Under the pieces are notes generated by a model that worked only from the letters and a program-made list of their open reading frames with translations, was not told the DNA's origin and made no database searches. DNA of 38,858 nt from Nonomuraea rhizosphaerae (lineage in GTDB: Bacteria > Actinomycetota > Actinomycetes > Streptosporangiales > Streptosporangiaceae). Positions 16,021 through 23,838 of this stretch are shown here, one piece after another. Position numbers and translations under genes: made by a program. The stretch spans positions 1 through 38,858 of the forward strand of contig NZ_JAHKRL010000044.1 in assembly GCF_019396405.1 (NCBI RefSeq), given 5' to 3'. Each line of letters opens with the position of its first letter. Positions within the stretch are counted from its first letter, which is position 1.

Positions 16021-17388
16021 TCATGCGCGCGGGGCGCGCATCCGCTCCACGAGGCCCGTGTCATAGTCGCCGCTGACAAAATCACGGGTGTCCAGCAGCT
16101 CGGTGAGGAACGGCAGGTTGTTCCTGGGGCCCTGCACGACGAAGCCCGCGACGGCCTCGCGTCCCCGCGCCAGCGCCTCCTCGCGGCTCGCGCCGAGGAC
16201 GCAGAGCTTGGCCAGGAGGGGATCGTAGAACGGCGTGACCGTGTTGCCCTCCTCGTAACCGGAGTCCACCCGGACGCCCTCGCCGGTGGGCTCCCGCCAG
16301 GCGGTGATCCTGCCGGGGCCGGGCAGGAACCGCTCGGGGTCCTCGGCGTACACGCGGAACTCGATGGCGTGCCCGGAGACCACCGCCTCCACCTCGGGGC
16401 TCTCGCCCGCGGCCACCCGGAGCTGCAGCTCGACCAGGTCGAGGCCGGTGACCAGCTCGGTGACCGGGTGCTCCACCTGGAGCCTGGTGTTCATCTCCAG
16501 GAACACGAAGTCCTGCTCCCGGGCGTCCACCAGGCACTCGACGGTGCCCGCCCCCAGGTAGCCGACGGCCTGCCCGGCCCGCACGGCCGCGGCCAGCATG
16601 CGCTCACGCAGCTCGGGCGTGACGCCGGGCGACGGGGACTCCTCGACGACCTTCTGGTGGCGGCGCTGCACGGAGCAGTCGCGCTCGCCCAGCGCCACGA
16701 CGCGGCCGCCGGGCAGGCCGAGGATCTGCACCTCGACGTGGCGGGCCCGCTCGGCGTAGCGCTCCAGCAGGACGGCCGGGCCGTCGAGCGCGTCGCCGCC
16801 GGCGAACCTGGCCGCCGCCCGCGCCGCCCGCTCGAACGCCTTGGCCAGCCCCGCGTCGTCGCGGGCGAGGCCCATCCCGATGCCGCCACCGCCGCCCGCG
16901 GCCTTGACCATGACGGGGTAGCCGATCCGCTCGGCGGCGCGCAGCGCCAGGTCGAGGTCGGTGACGGGCTCCCTGGTCCCGGCCGCGACGGGGACGCCGG
17001 CCGCCTCCATGAGGTTGCGGGCGTTGATCTTGTCACCCATCCGCTCGACGGCCTCCGGCGCGGGGCCGATCCAGACCAGCCCGGCGTCGAGGACGGCCCT
17101 GGCGAACGCCGCGTTCTCGGCGAGGAACCCGTACCCGGGGTGGATCGCGCGCGCCCCGGTGGCCCTGGCGGCCGCCAGCACCTTGGCGACGTCGAGGTAG
17201 CTGGCCCGCGGGTCGGCCGGGCCGATCAGCACGGCCTCGTCGGCCTCCCGCACGTAGGGCAGGCCGGCGTCGGCCTCGGAGTGGACGACGACGGCCCGCA
17301 GGCCCAGCCGCCTGACGGTCCGGACGATCCGCCGGGCGACCTCTCCCCGATTCGCCACCAGCACGGACCCCAGCGCCTCCGTAAGCAC
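16021..17388 (-). CDS. accC: Biotin carboxylase
   Basis: A 455-residue ATP-grasp biotin carboxylase. It has the N-terminal SVLVANRGEVARRIVRT, the biotin-carboxylase HPGYGFLAEN, the glycine-rich ATP loop KAAGGGGGIGMG and EMNTRLQVEHPVTE near the active site. It is the size of a free AccC subunit, with no biotinyl domain, which is supplied by the 70-residue protein downstream. It makes carboxybiotin from bicarbonate and ATP. Which acyl-CoA is served depends on a carboxyltransferase coded elsewhere. GTG 17388 has TAGGGT 6 nt upstream and appears leaderless. Confidence 0.92.
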   Translation of the reverse strand: MLTEALGSVLVANRGEVARRIVRTVRRLGLRAVVVHSEADAGLPYVREADEAVLIGPADPRASYLDVAKVLAAARATGARAIHPGYGFLAENAAFARAVLDAGLVWIGPAPEAVERMGDKINARNLMEAAGVPVAAGTREPVTDLDLALRAAERIGYPVMVKAAGGGGGIGMGLARDDAGLAKAFERAARAAARFAGGDALDGPAVLLERYAERARHVEVQILGLPGGRVVALGERDCSVQRRHQKVVEESPSPGVTPELRERMLAAAVRAGQAVGYLGAGTVECLVDAREQDFVFLEMNTRLQVEHPVTELVTGLDLVELQLRVAAGESPEVEAVVSGHAIEFRVYAEDPERFLPGPGRITAWREPTGEGVRVDSGYEEGNTVTPFYDPLLAKLCVLGASREEALARGREAVAGFVVQGPRNNLPFLTELLDTRDFVSGDYDTGLVERMRAPRA

Positions 17389-17394
17389 CCGCCC

Positions 17395-17400
17395 ACCCTA
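17395..17400 (-). promoter_or_regulatory. Leaderless -10 box of accC
   Basis: TAGGGT on the minus strand, then 6 nt, then GTG 17388. The same arrangement stands before the membrane-protein gene at 1757. Confidence 0.5.
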
Positions 17401-17434
17401 CGGCGAGCGCTGTCGCTGGGAACGATCTTTTTTC

Positions 17435-17515
17435 CGGTACGGCAAGCCGCCCCCACCGCCACCCACCGCACGTGGCTGAGGGCCTCCAGGAATACGGCCG
17501 CTGACCGGATGACGG
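17435..17515 (+). repeat. Dispersed intergenic repeat, copy D
   Basis: Follows a T6 tract and starts CGGTACGGCAAGCC. It shares GCACGTGGCTGAGGGCCTCC and ACGGCCGCTGACC with the other copies but is shortened at the far end. It lies between the 3' end of the HD-protein gene and the accC promoter. Confidence 0.65.
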
Positions 17516-17572
17516 CTCAGCGCCGTTACGCGCGAATCCTCAGCCGGTGGCAGGGGCAGGCACGGCGGTTGT

Positions 17573-18835
17573 TCACAGTTTGTGGATGGCCACGCGGTTG
17601 ACGACCTTGGTCATCGCCTCGATCGTGGCGAGGTCGTAGGCCGTGCCGGCCGCCAGGCGGAGCCTCTCCAGGGCGGCGCCGCCCCGGTCCCTGTCGGCCG
17701 AGCCGCCCACCAGGTCGTCGTAGGCGTTGGCGGCCTTGATGATCCTGCTGGACAGCGGAGGATCCTCGGCGATCTGGTCGCACTGGCGGCGGACCAGCTC
17801 GGCGACCCGGTCGAGGACGCCGGTCTGCTTGATGACCTCGGCGCCCAGCTCGGCGATCCGCCTGGCCTGGATCGGGTCGGCCAGGACGGTGGCGCCGCCG
17901 GGAATGGGGTCGCGCAGCGAGAGCTGGCCGATGTCGTGCATGAGCGCCGCGTACTCCAGCTCCAGCAGCTCCGGCTCGGCCATGCCCAGCTCCCTGCCGA
18001 TGGCCACCGCCAGGCGGCTGACGCGGCGGGAGTGGCCGGGCTCGACGTAGCCGCCGACCTCGGTGACCCGCGACAGCGCTCGTACCGTCTGCAGGTAGGT
18101 CGCCCGGATGCCGGCGTACTTCCGGAAGGCGACCTGGGTGACCAGCAGCGGAGCGGCGAAGACCAGGAGCGCGACCAGGTCCATGCTGTGGGTGGCCAGC
18201 GCGAGCAGGACCCCCGAGGCGGCCACGGCGGCGCCCAGCGGGAAGGCCATGTTGAGCTCGTCGCGGACGGCGACCTTGAAGGCGGTGCGGACCTGTTCGG
18301 CGCGGAGCATCGCGGCGATCAGGACGTCGATCAGCAGCGTGAGCGTGATGAGCGTGACCATGACGCCGAGCGCGGGCCACCAGGTCCTGGTGGGGTCCTG
18401 GGTGAGCCGGTAGAGGGGGTCGGCCAGCGGGCGGAAGGCGAAGGCGAGCAGAGCGCCGGTCAGCAGGCGGCGGGCCATGGCGTCCAGGCGCGGCGGGCGG
18501 CCGACGGCCAGGTGCGGCAGCGCGCCGGCGATCATGCCGACCGCGATCACGGCCACCACCTGGAGCGCGGTGTGCCGCAGCGGCTTGTCGCTGAGGTCGA
18601 GCAGCATCGTGTAGCCGAGCGCGGCGGCGGCGCCGATGGGCGCGACCTCGCGGTTGCCCGGCATGGTGAGCCGGGCCAGCTCGCCGACCGCGATGAGCGC
18701 GCCGAAGCCGATCGCGATCTCCGGCCGGTCGAGCCCGATGGCGGCCATGTGGGCCACGCCGGCCACCGCGACGAGGCCGGCCCCGCAGATGAGCAGCAGC
18801 TGCCCGGAGTCGAGGCTCTGGAAGGCGCGTGTCAC
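17573..18835 (-). CDS. Membrane HD-domain protein, degenerate HD-GYP
   Basis: A 420-residue protein with about seven hydrophobic segments in the first 240 residues and a C-terminal HD domain. GHSRRVSRLA (268 onward) and MHDIGQLSL (299 onward) keep the first His and the HD pair. The HHExxDGxGYP part is missing: that stretch reads RRQCDQIAEDPPL. Cyclic-di-GMP hydrolysis therefore seems unlikely; a regulatory partner of the upstream HD-GYP protein is my inference. GTG 18835 overlaps the stop of that gene (GTGA), so the two are translationally coupled. Confidence 0.85.
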   Translation of the reverse strand: MTRAFQSLDSGQLLLICGAGLVAVAGVAHMAAIGLDRPEIAIGFGALIAVGELARLTMPGNREVAPIGAAAALGYTMLLDLSDKPLRHTALQVVAVIAVGMIAGALPHLAVGRPPRLDAMARRLLTGALLAFAFRPLADPLYRLTQDPTRTWWPALGVMVTLITLTLLIDVLIAAMLRAEQVRTAFKVAVRDELNMAFPLGAAVAASGVLLALATHSMDLVALLVFAAPLLVTQVAFRKYAGIRATYLQTVRALSRVTEVGGYVEPGHSRRVSRLAVAIGRELGMAEPELLELEYAALMHDIGQLSLRDPIPGGATVLADPIQARRIAELGAEVIKQTGVLDRVAELVRRQCDQIAEDPPLSSRIIKAANAYDDLVGGSADRDRGGAALERLRLAAGTAYDLATIEAMTKVVNRVAIHKL

Positions 18836-20187
18836 GGCCCGCTCACCACTTCGATCGGCATGGTCGGGTCGTCGTGGTCCTTGATCGGGGTCTCGCTCGC
18901 CTCGGGCGGCGGCGCCTCGACGCGGCGCGGCGGCTGCCACGGCTCACGTTCGAGCGCCCTGGCGAAGGCCGCCACCATGACCGGGTCGAACTGGGTGCCC
19001 GCGTTCTTGCGCAGCTCCTCGACCGCCACCTCGACGGGCCGGGCGTTGCGGTAGGAGCGGTCGGAGGTCATCGAGTCGAAGGCGTCGGCCACCGCGATGA
19101 TCCTGGCGAACTCGGGGACCTCGTCGGCCGCCAGCCCCATCGGGTAGCCCTTGCCGTCGTGGCGCTCGTGGTGGTGCATGATCCCGGCGTAGGCCTCGTC
19201 GAGGAAGTCGATGCCGCGCACGATCTCCAGCCCGCGCATCGGGTGCAGCTGGATCGCGGCGAACTCCTCCTCGGTCAGCGCCCCCTCCTTCTGCAGCACC
19301 TTGGTCGGCACGCCGAGCTTGCCGACGTCGTGCAGCATGCCCGCGTAGCGGATGGCGCGCAGCCGCTCCAGGCCCATGCCGATCTCCTGGGCGATCATCG
19401 AGGAGGCCAGCGACACGCGGGTGCAGTGGCCCCGCGTGTAGTAGTCCTTGGTCTCGACCGCCTGGCACAGGGCGGCGATCGTGGCGTCGTAGGAGCGCTG
19501 CTGCGCGTGGTACTGGCCGAAGGCCCAGCGGGCCACGAACAGCGGCAGCAGCACCAGCACCGCCGAGATCGACTGCACCGTCGCCCACAGCCCGGCCACC
19601 AGCAGCCCGAACGTGCCGTAGCCCAGGTAGGACAGCAGGAACTGGGCGCCGCCGCGCAGCGGCACCTCCATGGCCCGCACCGTGGTGGCCAGCCGGATCA
19701 TGGTCAGCGTGAGCACGATGTTCAGCGGCACGAACACGCCCGTGGCGGCCGCGTACGGCCCGATGAGGTCGTCGAAGGCGTTGACGTCGGGCACCCCCGT
19801 GACGCCGCCCAGCCACTGGTAGACCCAGCCCGCCGCGTAGCCGCAGATCGCGAACTGCGCCCCGTTGAACAGCCGCTTGATCAGTGGGAGCCCCGGCCGG
19901 ACGCTGAACACCGCGGTGAACCCCACCAGCGCCGCGCCCTCCGGCCCCATCAGCACGACGGCGGCCAGCGCGGCCGAGAAGCTCACCGAGACGGCGAACT
20001 GCTCGACGTTCAGGAGCGTCGGCATCGACTCGCAGACCAGGAACAGCAGCGCGAGCACCAGCAGGATGCCCAGCTCGTCGGGCTCCACCAGGTGCCCGGA
20101 GGTGATCAGGCTGCGCCCGATGAGCGCGGTCGCCGCCCCGATGACGGCGACGAGGTAGACCTTCGCAGGCCACGGCAGGTCACGCAT
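18832..20187 (-). CDS. Membrane HD-GYP phosphodiesterase
   Basis: A 451-residue protein with about seven hydrophobic segments in residues 8-225 (a MASE-like sensor region) and a complete C-terminal HD-GYP domain: GHCTRVSLAS, LHDVGKLGVP (His286-Asp287), HHHERHDGKGYP (338-349), ADAFDSMTSDRSYR. HD-GYP enzymes hydrolyse cyclic di-GMP to GMP through a metal centre. ATG 20187 starts MRDLPWPAK. It precedes and overlaps a degenerate homologue, and a 38-residue membrane peptide lies 32 nt upstream on the same strand. Confidence 0.92.
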   Translation of the reverse strand: MRDLPWPAKVYLVAVIGAATALIGRSLITSGHLVEPDELGILLVLALLFLVCESMPTLLNVEQFAVSVSFSAALAAVVLMGPEGAALVGFTAVFSVRPGLPLIKRLFNGAQFAICGYAAGWVYQWLGGVTGVPDVNAFDDLIGPYAAATGVFVPLNIVLTLTMIRLATTVRAMEVPLRGGAQFLLSYLGYGTFGLLVAGLWATVQSISAVLVLLPLFVARWAFGQYHAQQRSYDATIAALCQAVETKDYYTRGHCTRVSLASSMIAQEIGMGLERLRAIRYAGMLHDVGKLGVPTKVLQKEGALTEEEFAAIQLHPMRGLEIVRGIDFLDEAYAGIMHHHERHDGKGYPMGLAADEVPEFARIIAVADAFDSMTSDRSYRNARPVEVAVEELRKNAGTQFDPVMVAAFARALEREPWQPPRRVEAPPPEASETPIKDHDDPTMPIEVVSGP

Positions 20188-20219
20188 TGCGGCACTCCAG
20201 GGTGCTCAGGTCAGGGCGC

Positions 20220-20336
20220 TCAGGTCCAGGACACCCCGGGAGGCACGGCGGCGCCACCGCTGCTCATGAGCAGCGTCAGGACCGGGGTGATCAGCACGGC
20301 GGTCATGAACAGCCGGGCGATCGTCGCCTTCAACAT
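20220..20336 (-). CDS. 38-residue membrane peptide
   Basis: A short frame with a strong start: GGAGG stands 8 nt before ATG 20336. The product has a basic N-terminus (MLKATIARLF), one hydrophobic segment of about 17 residues (MTAVLITPVLTLLM) and the polar tail SSGGAAVPPGVSWT. A membrane helix, or a signal-like sequence, is likely. It is 32 nt before the HD-GYP gene and codirectional, so probably in one operon. I do not recognise the family. Confidence 0.6.
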   Translation of the reverse strand: MLKATIARLFMTAVLITPVLTLLMSSGGAAVPPGVSWT

Positions 20337-20435
20337 CCAGCTCGCCTCCACGTCGGATCCTGCCGCTCACGCTACAGAAAGGGAGGTCGGCGCACGGCCG
20401 GAGTGGGAAATCGCAAGCAAAGCGTAATCAACCAA

Positions 20436-21374
20436 CTACCGGGGGCGACTCCGGGCCCACTCGACGGTCTTCTTGATCCCGGTGGCCAGGTCGGTGCGCG
20501 GCTGCCAGCCGAGCCCGTCGTAGGCGGGCACCGGATCGACCGCCATGGCGGGCAGATCCCCGCGGCGCGGCGGCGCGAAACCCGGCTTGTCAGGGGCGCT
20601 CGCGGCGTCGGCGATCAGCGAGTGGAGCCTGCGGTCGGTGGTCTGGAGGCCGGTGCCGAGGTTGAAGCGCCGCCCGTCGCCCTCTGAGCCGCACGCCTTG
20701 ACGAAGCCGTCGACCACGTCCTCGACGTAGACGTAGTCGCGGGTCTGCGTGCCGTCGCCGAACAGCACCGTGGGCGTGCCGGCGAGCAGGCCGTCGGTGA
20801 AGATGGCCACGACCCCGGCCTCGCCCTCCGGCGACTGGCGCGGGCCGTACACGTTGGACAGCACGAGCGTCGTGTACTCCAGGCCGTGCAGCGCCCGGAA
20901 GGTGGCCAGGTAGATCTCGCCGCTCAGCTTCGAGGCCGCGTACGGGGAGCGCGGGTCGGTCGCGGCGTCGCCGGGCACCGGAATGGTCTGCGGCCTGCCG
21001 TAGACCGCGACGGACGAGGCGAACAAGACCTTGCGGGTGTTGCCCTCCTGCGCGGCCGTGAGGATCGAGGCGGTGCCCTGGACGTTCACGCTAGCGTCGT
21101 GGACCGGGTCGGCGACGCTCTTGCGCACGCTGATCTGCGCGGCGAGGTGGCAGATGACCTCCGGGTGCACCTCTGCGGCCAGGCCGATCACGGCGGGGTC
21201 GCGCACGTCCAGCTCGTGCAGCCGGAACCGGTCGTGCCGGGCCGCCGCGGCGAGGTTGTCGCGGCTGCCGGACGACAGGTCGTCCACCACCACGACGTCG
21301 TGCCCCTCGGCCAGCAGGCGATCGACGAGATTCGACCCGATGAAGCCGGCTCCCCCGGTGACCATCACGCGCAT
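20436..21374 (-). CDS. NAD-dependent sugar-nucleotide epimerase
   Basis: A 312-residue extended short-chain dehydrogenase. The NAD loop GGAGFIG is at 7-13, Ser120/121 and YAASK (Tyr145, Lys149) form the catalytic set, and DYVYVEDVVDG and RRFNLGTG lie in the sugar-binding half. It is most like UDP-glucose 4-epimerase-type proteins of actinobacteria; the true substrate may be another nucleotide sugar. ATG 21374 has TAAGAT 7 nt before it, and TAA of that box is the rsrA stop codon, so the gene can be transcribed on its own. Confidence 0.87.
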   Translation of the reverse strand: MRVMVTGGAGFIGSNLVDRLLAEGHDVVVVDDLSSGSRDNLAAAARHDRFRLHELDVRDPAVIGLAAEVHPEVICHLAAQISVRKSVADPVHDASVNVQGTASILTAAQEGNTRKVLFASSVAVYGRPQTIPVPGDAATDPRSPYAASKLSGEIYLATFRALHGLEYTTLVLSNVYGPRQSPEGEAGVVAIFTDGLLAGTPTVLFGDGTQTRDYVYVEDVVDGFVKACGSEGDGRRFNLGTGLQTTDRRLHSLIADAASAPDKPGFAPPRRGDLPAMAVDPVPAYDGLGWQPRTDLATGIKKTVEWARSRPR

Positions 21375-21381
21375 GGGAGGA

Positions 21382-21387
21382 ATCTTA
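21382..21387 (-). promoter_or_regulatory. Leaderless -10 box of the epimerase gene
   Basis: TAAGAT on the minus strand, then 7 nt, then ATG 21374. The box includes the rsrA stop codon (21385-21387). Confidence 0.5.
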
Positions 21388-21651
21388 GTCGGACAGCTCC
21401 GAACGCACCTGCGCGATGCGGGCCAGAACCTTGGACCGCAGATCGCCGGGGACCGGGTCGCAGCCGCAGTGCTTGGCCACGAGCGCCTTGACGGCCTTGT
21501 CGAGGTCGTACTCCTTGAGGCAGGGGCCGCACTCCTCGAGGTGCACGCGGATCTCGACCACGCTTCCCTCCGTCAGCTCGCCGTCGAGGTAGGCGTAGAC
21601 CTTGTCCAGCACTTCACGACAGTCGGTGTCGTGCGGCTTGCCACAGCTCAT
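21385..21651 (-). CDS. rsrA: Redox-sensing anti-sigma factor RsrA
   Basis: An 88-residue zinc anti-sigma factor. Cys11, His37, Cys41 and Cys44 (HLEECGPC) are at exactly the zinc-binding positions known for Streptomyces RsrA, with further Cys3, Cys62 and Cys64. Under disulfide stress the cysteines oxidise, zinc leaves and SigR is released. ATG 21651 overlaps the sigR stop (ATGA), so the sigma factor and its inhibitor are made together. Confidence 0.95.
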   Translation of the reverse strand: MSCGKPHDTDCREVLDKVYAYLDGELTEGSVVEIRVHLEECGPCLKEYDLDKAVKALVAKHCGCDPVPGDLRSKVLARIAQVRSELSD

Positions 21652-22364
21652 TTCGACCCCTCCGCCGGGACCAGCCCGCGCTCGCGAGCGTAGTCTTCCA
21701 GCAGTCCGCGAAGCTGCCTGCGCCCGCGATGCAACCTTGACATCACGGTGCCGATCGGGGTGCCCATGATGTCGGCGATCTCCTTGTACGGGAAGCCCTC
21801 GACGTCGGCGAGGTAGACCGCGATCCGGAACTCCTCGGGGAGCTCGGCCAGCGCCTGCTTGATGTCACCGTCAGGAAGGTGCTCCAGCGCCTCGACCTCG
21901 GCCGACTTCAGCCCGCTCGAGGTGTGCGACTCGGCGCGGGCGAGCTGCCAGTCCTCGATCTCCTCGGTGCCGGACTGCTTGGGCTCGCGCTGCTTCTTGC
22001 GGTAGCTGTTGATGAAAGTGTTGGTCAGGATCCGGTAGAGCCACGCCTTGAGGTTCGTGCCCTCCTGGAACTGGTGGAACGATGCGAACGCCTTGGCGAA
22101 GGTCTCCTGTAGCAGGTCCTCCGCGTCCGCAGGGTTCCGGGTCATCCGGAGCGCGGCGGAGTAGAGCTGGTCGAGGTAAGGCATGGCTTCACGCTCGAAC
22201 CGCTCACTTCGCTGTTCCAGAGTCTCCGCGCCTGTCGCGGGCACCGGACCCACCCCCCTAAGATCACCGGTGGCCGGCTGTCGCGGTACACCGTACTCAG
22301 GGGAGAATACCCGCTCGTCAGCGACCGGTCCGTCACCGGGGAGGGGTTCGAGCAATGTGAGCAT
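21648..22364 (-). CDS. sigR: ECF sigma factor SigR (SigH)
   Basis: An ECF sigma factor for thiol-oxidative stress. Region 2 is [20 protein letters not shown] to [10 protein letters not shown]; region 4 is [20 protein letters not shown] through [18 protein letters not shown]. The core is very close to Streptomyces SigR. From ATG 22364 it has 238 residues. A GTG at 22244 with AGGGGG 9 nt before it would give a 198-residue form like the classical SigR start. Streptomyces makes a long, unstable SigR' isoform under stress; this may be similar. An autoregulatory-type promoter lies 9 nt before the ATG. Confidence 0.93.
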   Translation of the reverse strand: MLTLLEPLPGDGPVADERVFSPEYGVPRQPATGDLRGVGPVPATGAETLEQRSERFEREAMPYLDQLYSAALRMTRNPADAEDLLQETFAKAFASFHQFQEGTNLKAWLYRILTNTFINSYRKKQREPKQSGTEEIEDWQLARAESHTSSGLKSAEVEALEHLPDGDIKQALAELPEEFRIAVYLADVEGFPYKEIADIMGTPIGTVMSRLHRGRRQLRGLLEDYARERGLVPAEGSK

Positions 22365-22373
22365 GCTCGTCGC

Positions 22374-22400
22374 AACACGCCCGCACCCTTGTCTGTTCCC
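22374..22400 (-). promoter_or_regulatory. SigR-type promoter of sigR-rsrA
   Basis: On the minus strand GGGAAC (22395-22400), 18 nt, then GTT (22374-22376) fits the SigR consensus GGGAAT/C-N18-GTT. Transcription from it would begin at or just before ATG 22364, so this message would be leaderless or nearly so for the long SigR form. Confidence 0.75.
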
Positions 22401-22486
22401 GCAAGATAGAAGGTGACGAACGACCCGGTGCGGGGAAAACCATACGTACCGGCTGGTAGCCATTTCCCGGAACCCAGGAGTCGCGT

Positions 22487-23266
22487 GTGCTGCCCATTCC
22501 GGCCGAGGAACTGAACGGCTCAGGGACTCTCGGGCCGTACTGGACCTTCTACCGCGCCGTTGTCGCCGAGCAGCTGACCCGGTGGCTCCCCGAGAAACCC
22601 TCCGTGGTGCTCGACCTGTCGGGTGGCCGCGGGCGCTGGTCCGGGCAGGCCGCCAGGGCCGGGCACCGCGTGATCGAGCTGATCGACTTCCGCCGCACGC
22701 TGACGGACCCGCAGCCGAGGATGACCGACCAGCAGTCGCGCCTGCGCGACATGGACCTGCATGACACGGAGCGGGTGCGCCAGGTGCGCGCCGACGACCT
22801 GGCGTGCCTGCCGGACGAATGCGTGGACGCGGTGGTCGCCGAGGAACGCGCCATGTCGATCGAGCTGATGGCCGAGTCGGTGATGGGCGACGTGGCCCGG
22901 GTGCTGCGGCCCGGCGGCCGGGCGCTGGTCTGCGTCGACTCGCTGGTGCTGGGCATGGCGATCCTGGCCGAGCAGGGGCAGTGGCAGCACCTGCGGCAGA
23001 CGGGCGAGGTCATGCTGGTGCCCTGGCCCGACGGCAGCATCACCCGCTGCTTCAGCAGCGCGCAGTTGCGCGAGCTGCTGGCCGGCGCCGGCCTGGAGGT
23101 GGAGTGGGTACGGCCGCGCACGGTGCTGTCGCCCTCCACCGTCGACCACGTGCTCGGCTCCGACGCGCGGGCGCTGACCTGGCTGGTGCGCACCGAGCTC
23201 GACGCGCACCCGGACGACGACGACACCGTCGGCATCCACCTGGTGGCCAGCGTCGTCAAGAAGTAG
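22487..23266 (+). CDS. Class I SAM-dependent methyltransferase
   Basis: A 259-residue protein with a Rossmann methyltransferase core: motif [20 protein letters not shown] (about 41-59), the acidic motif near ELIDF, and the [16 protein letters not shown] block (about 135-150). The substrate cannot be told. GTG 22487 is preceded by AGGAG with 6 nt. It is divergent from sigR. An inverted pair GGGGAAAA (22432) and TTTCCC (22463) lies between the two promoters. Confidence 0.82.
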   Translation: MLPIPAEELNGSGTLGPYWTFYRAVVAEQLTRWLPEKPSVVLDLSGGRGRWSGQAARAGHRVIELIDFRRTLTDPQPRMTDQQSRLRDMDLHDTERVRQVRADDLACLPDECVDAVVAEERAMSIELMAESVMGDVARVLRPGGRALVCVDSLVLGMAILAEQGQWQHLRQTGEVMLVPWPDGSITRCFSSAQLRELLAGAGLEVEWVRPRTVLSPSTVDHVLGSDARALTWLVRTELDAHPDDDDTVGIHLVASVVKK

Positions 23267-23283
23267 CGGCGGCGCGGCCGGTC

Positions 23284-23352
23284 GGCGGTCGGTCAGCGAT
23301 CAGCCGGCGATCGGAGGTCGGCCGGCGATCAGCAGTCGGCCGGCGATCAGCG
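23284..23352. repeat. Degenerate 18-bp tandem repeat
   Basis: Two near-perfect units of GTCGGCCGGCGATCAGC and two weaker ones lie between the 3' ends of the converging methyltransferase and DksA-like genes; the last unit runs into the stop of the latter. Confidence 0.65.
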
Positions 23353-23679
23353 GCGGCGTTCCTGCTTGCTCTGGCAGCCGACGCACCGCGCCGCCTCCGG
23401 CCGGGCCTCCAGGCGGCCCTCCGGCACCGGCTTGCCGCAGTCGACGCACATGCCGTACGTGCCCTCCTCCAGCCGCTTGAGCGCCTCGATCACCGCCCTG
23501 CGCTGGGTGGTGGCGACGGTCAGCATGGCCTGGGCGCGGTCGGCGTCGGTCAGGTCCGAGCCCGCGTCGGCCGCCGAGTGCTCGCGGATCGCGACGGGGT
23601 CACCCTGCAGCACCCCGATCGAGCGGTCCAGGTCCGCGAGCATCTTCTCCAGCCGCTCATGAGCGGTCGTGTCGTCCAC
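23347..23679 (-). CDS. DksA/TraR-type C4 zinc-finger protein
   Basis: A 110-residue protein. An N-terminal helical hairpin (about 1-70, HERLEKMLADLDRSIGVLQG) is followed by a C4 zinc finger, CVDCGKP and CVGC, near 80-104. The length and fold fit DksA-like factors that act through the RNA polymerase secondary channel; the acidic residues at the coiled-coil tip are not clearly DksA-like. GTG 23679 has GGAGG 9 nt upstream. The frame stays open further upstream, but that part looks non-coding. Confidence 0.85.
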   Translation of the reverse strand: MDDTTAHERLEKMLADLDRSIGVLQGDPVAIREHSAADAGSDLTDADRAQAMLTVATTQRRAVIEALKRLEEGTYGMCVDCGKPVPEGRLEARPEAARCVGCQSKQERRR

Positions 23680-23838
23680 GAATCCGCACCTCCGGGTGAG
23701 GGAAGGGGGGCAACCCGCAGCGGGACTCCCCGGAGATCCCGCTCGGCGCATTAATGGGGCATTCTGTGGCGGTGACTCCGGGTGAACGGATGCATCGCTT
23801 TCCTGACCGAATGCCCACAACACGAGGTTTTTACACCT

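Noticed and set aside
23757-23816. 8-bp inverted pair GGGCATTC / GAATGCCC
   Set aside because: A 44-nt loop and short arms are too weak to claim structure or a site.
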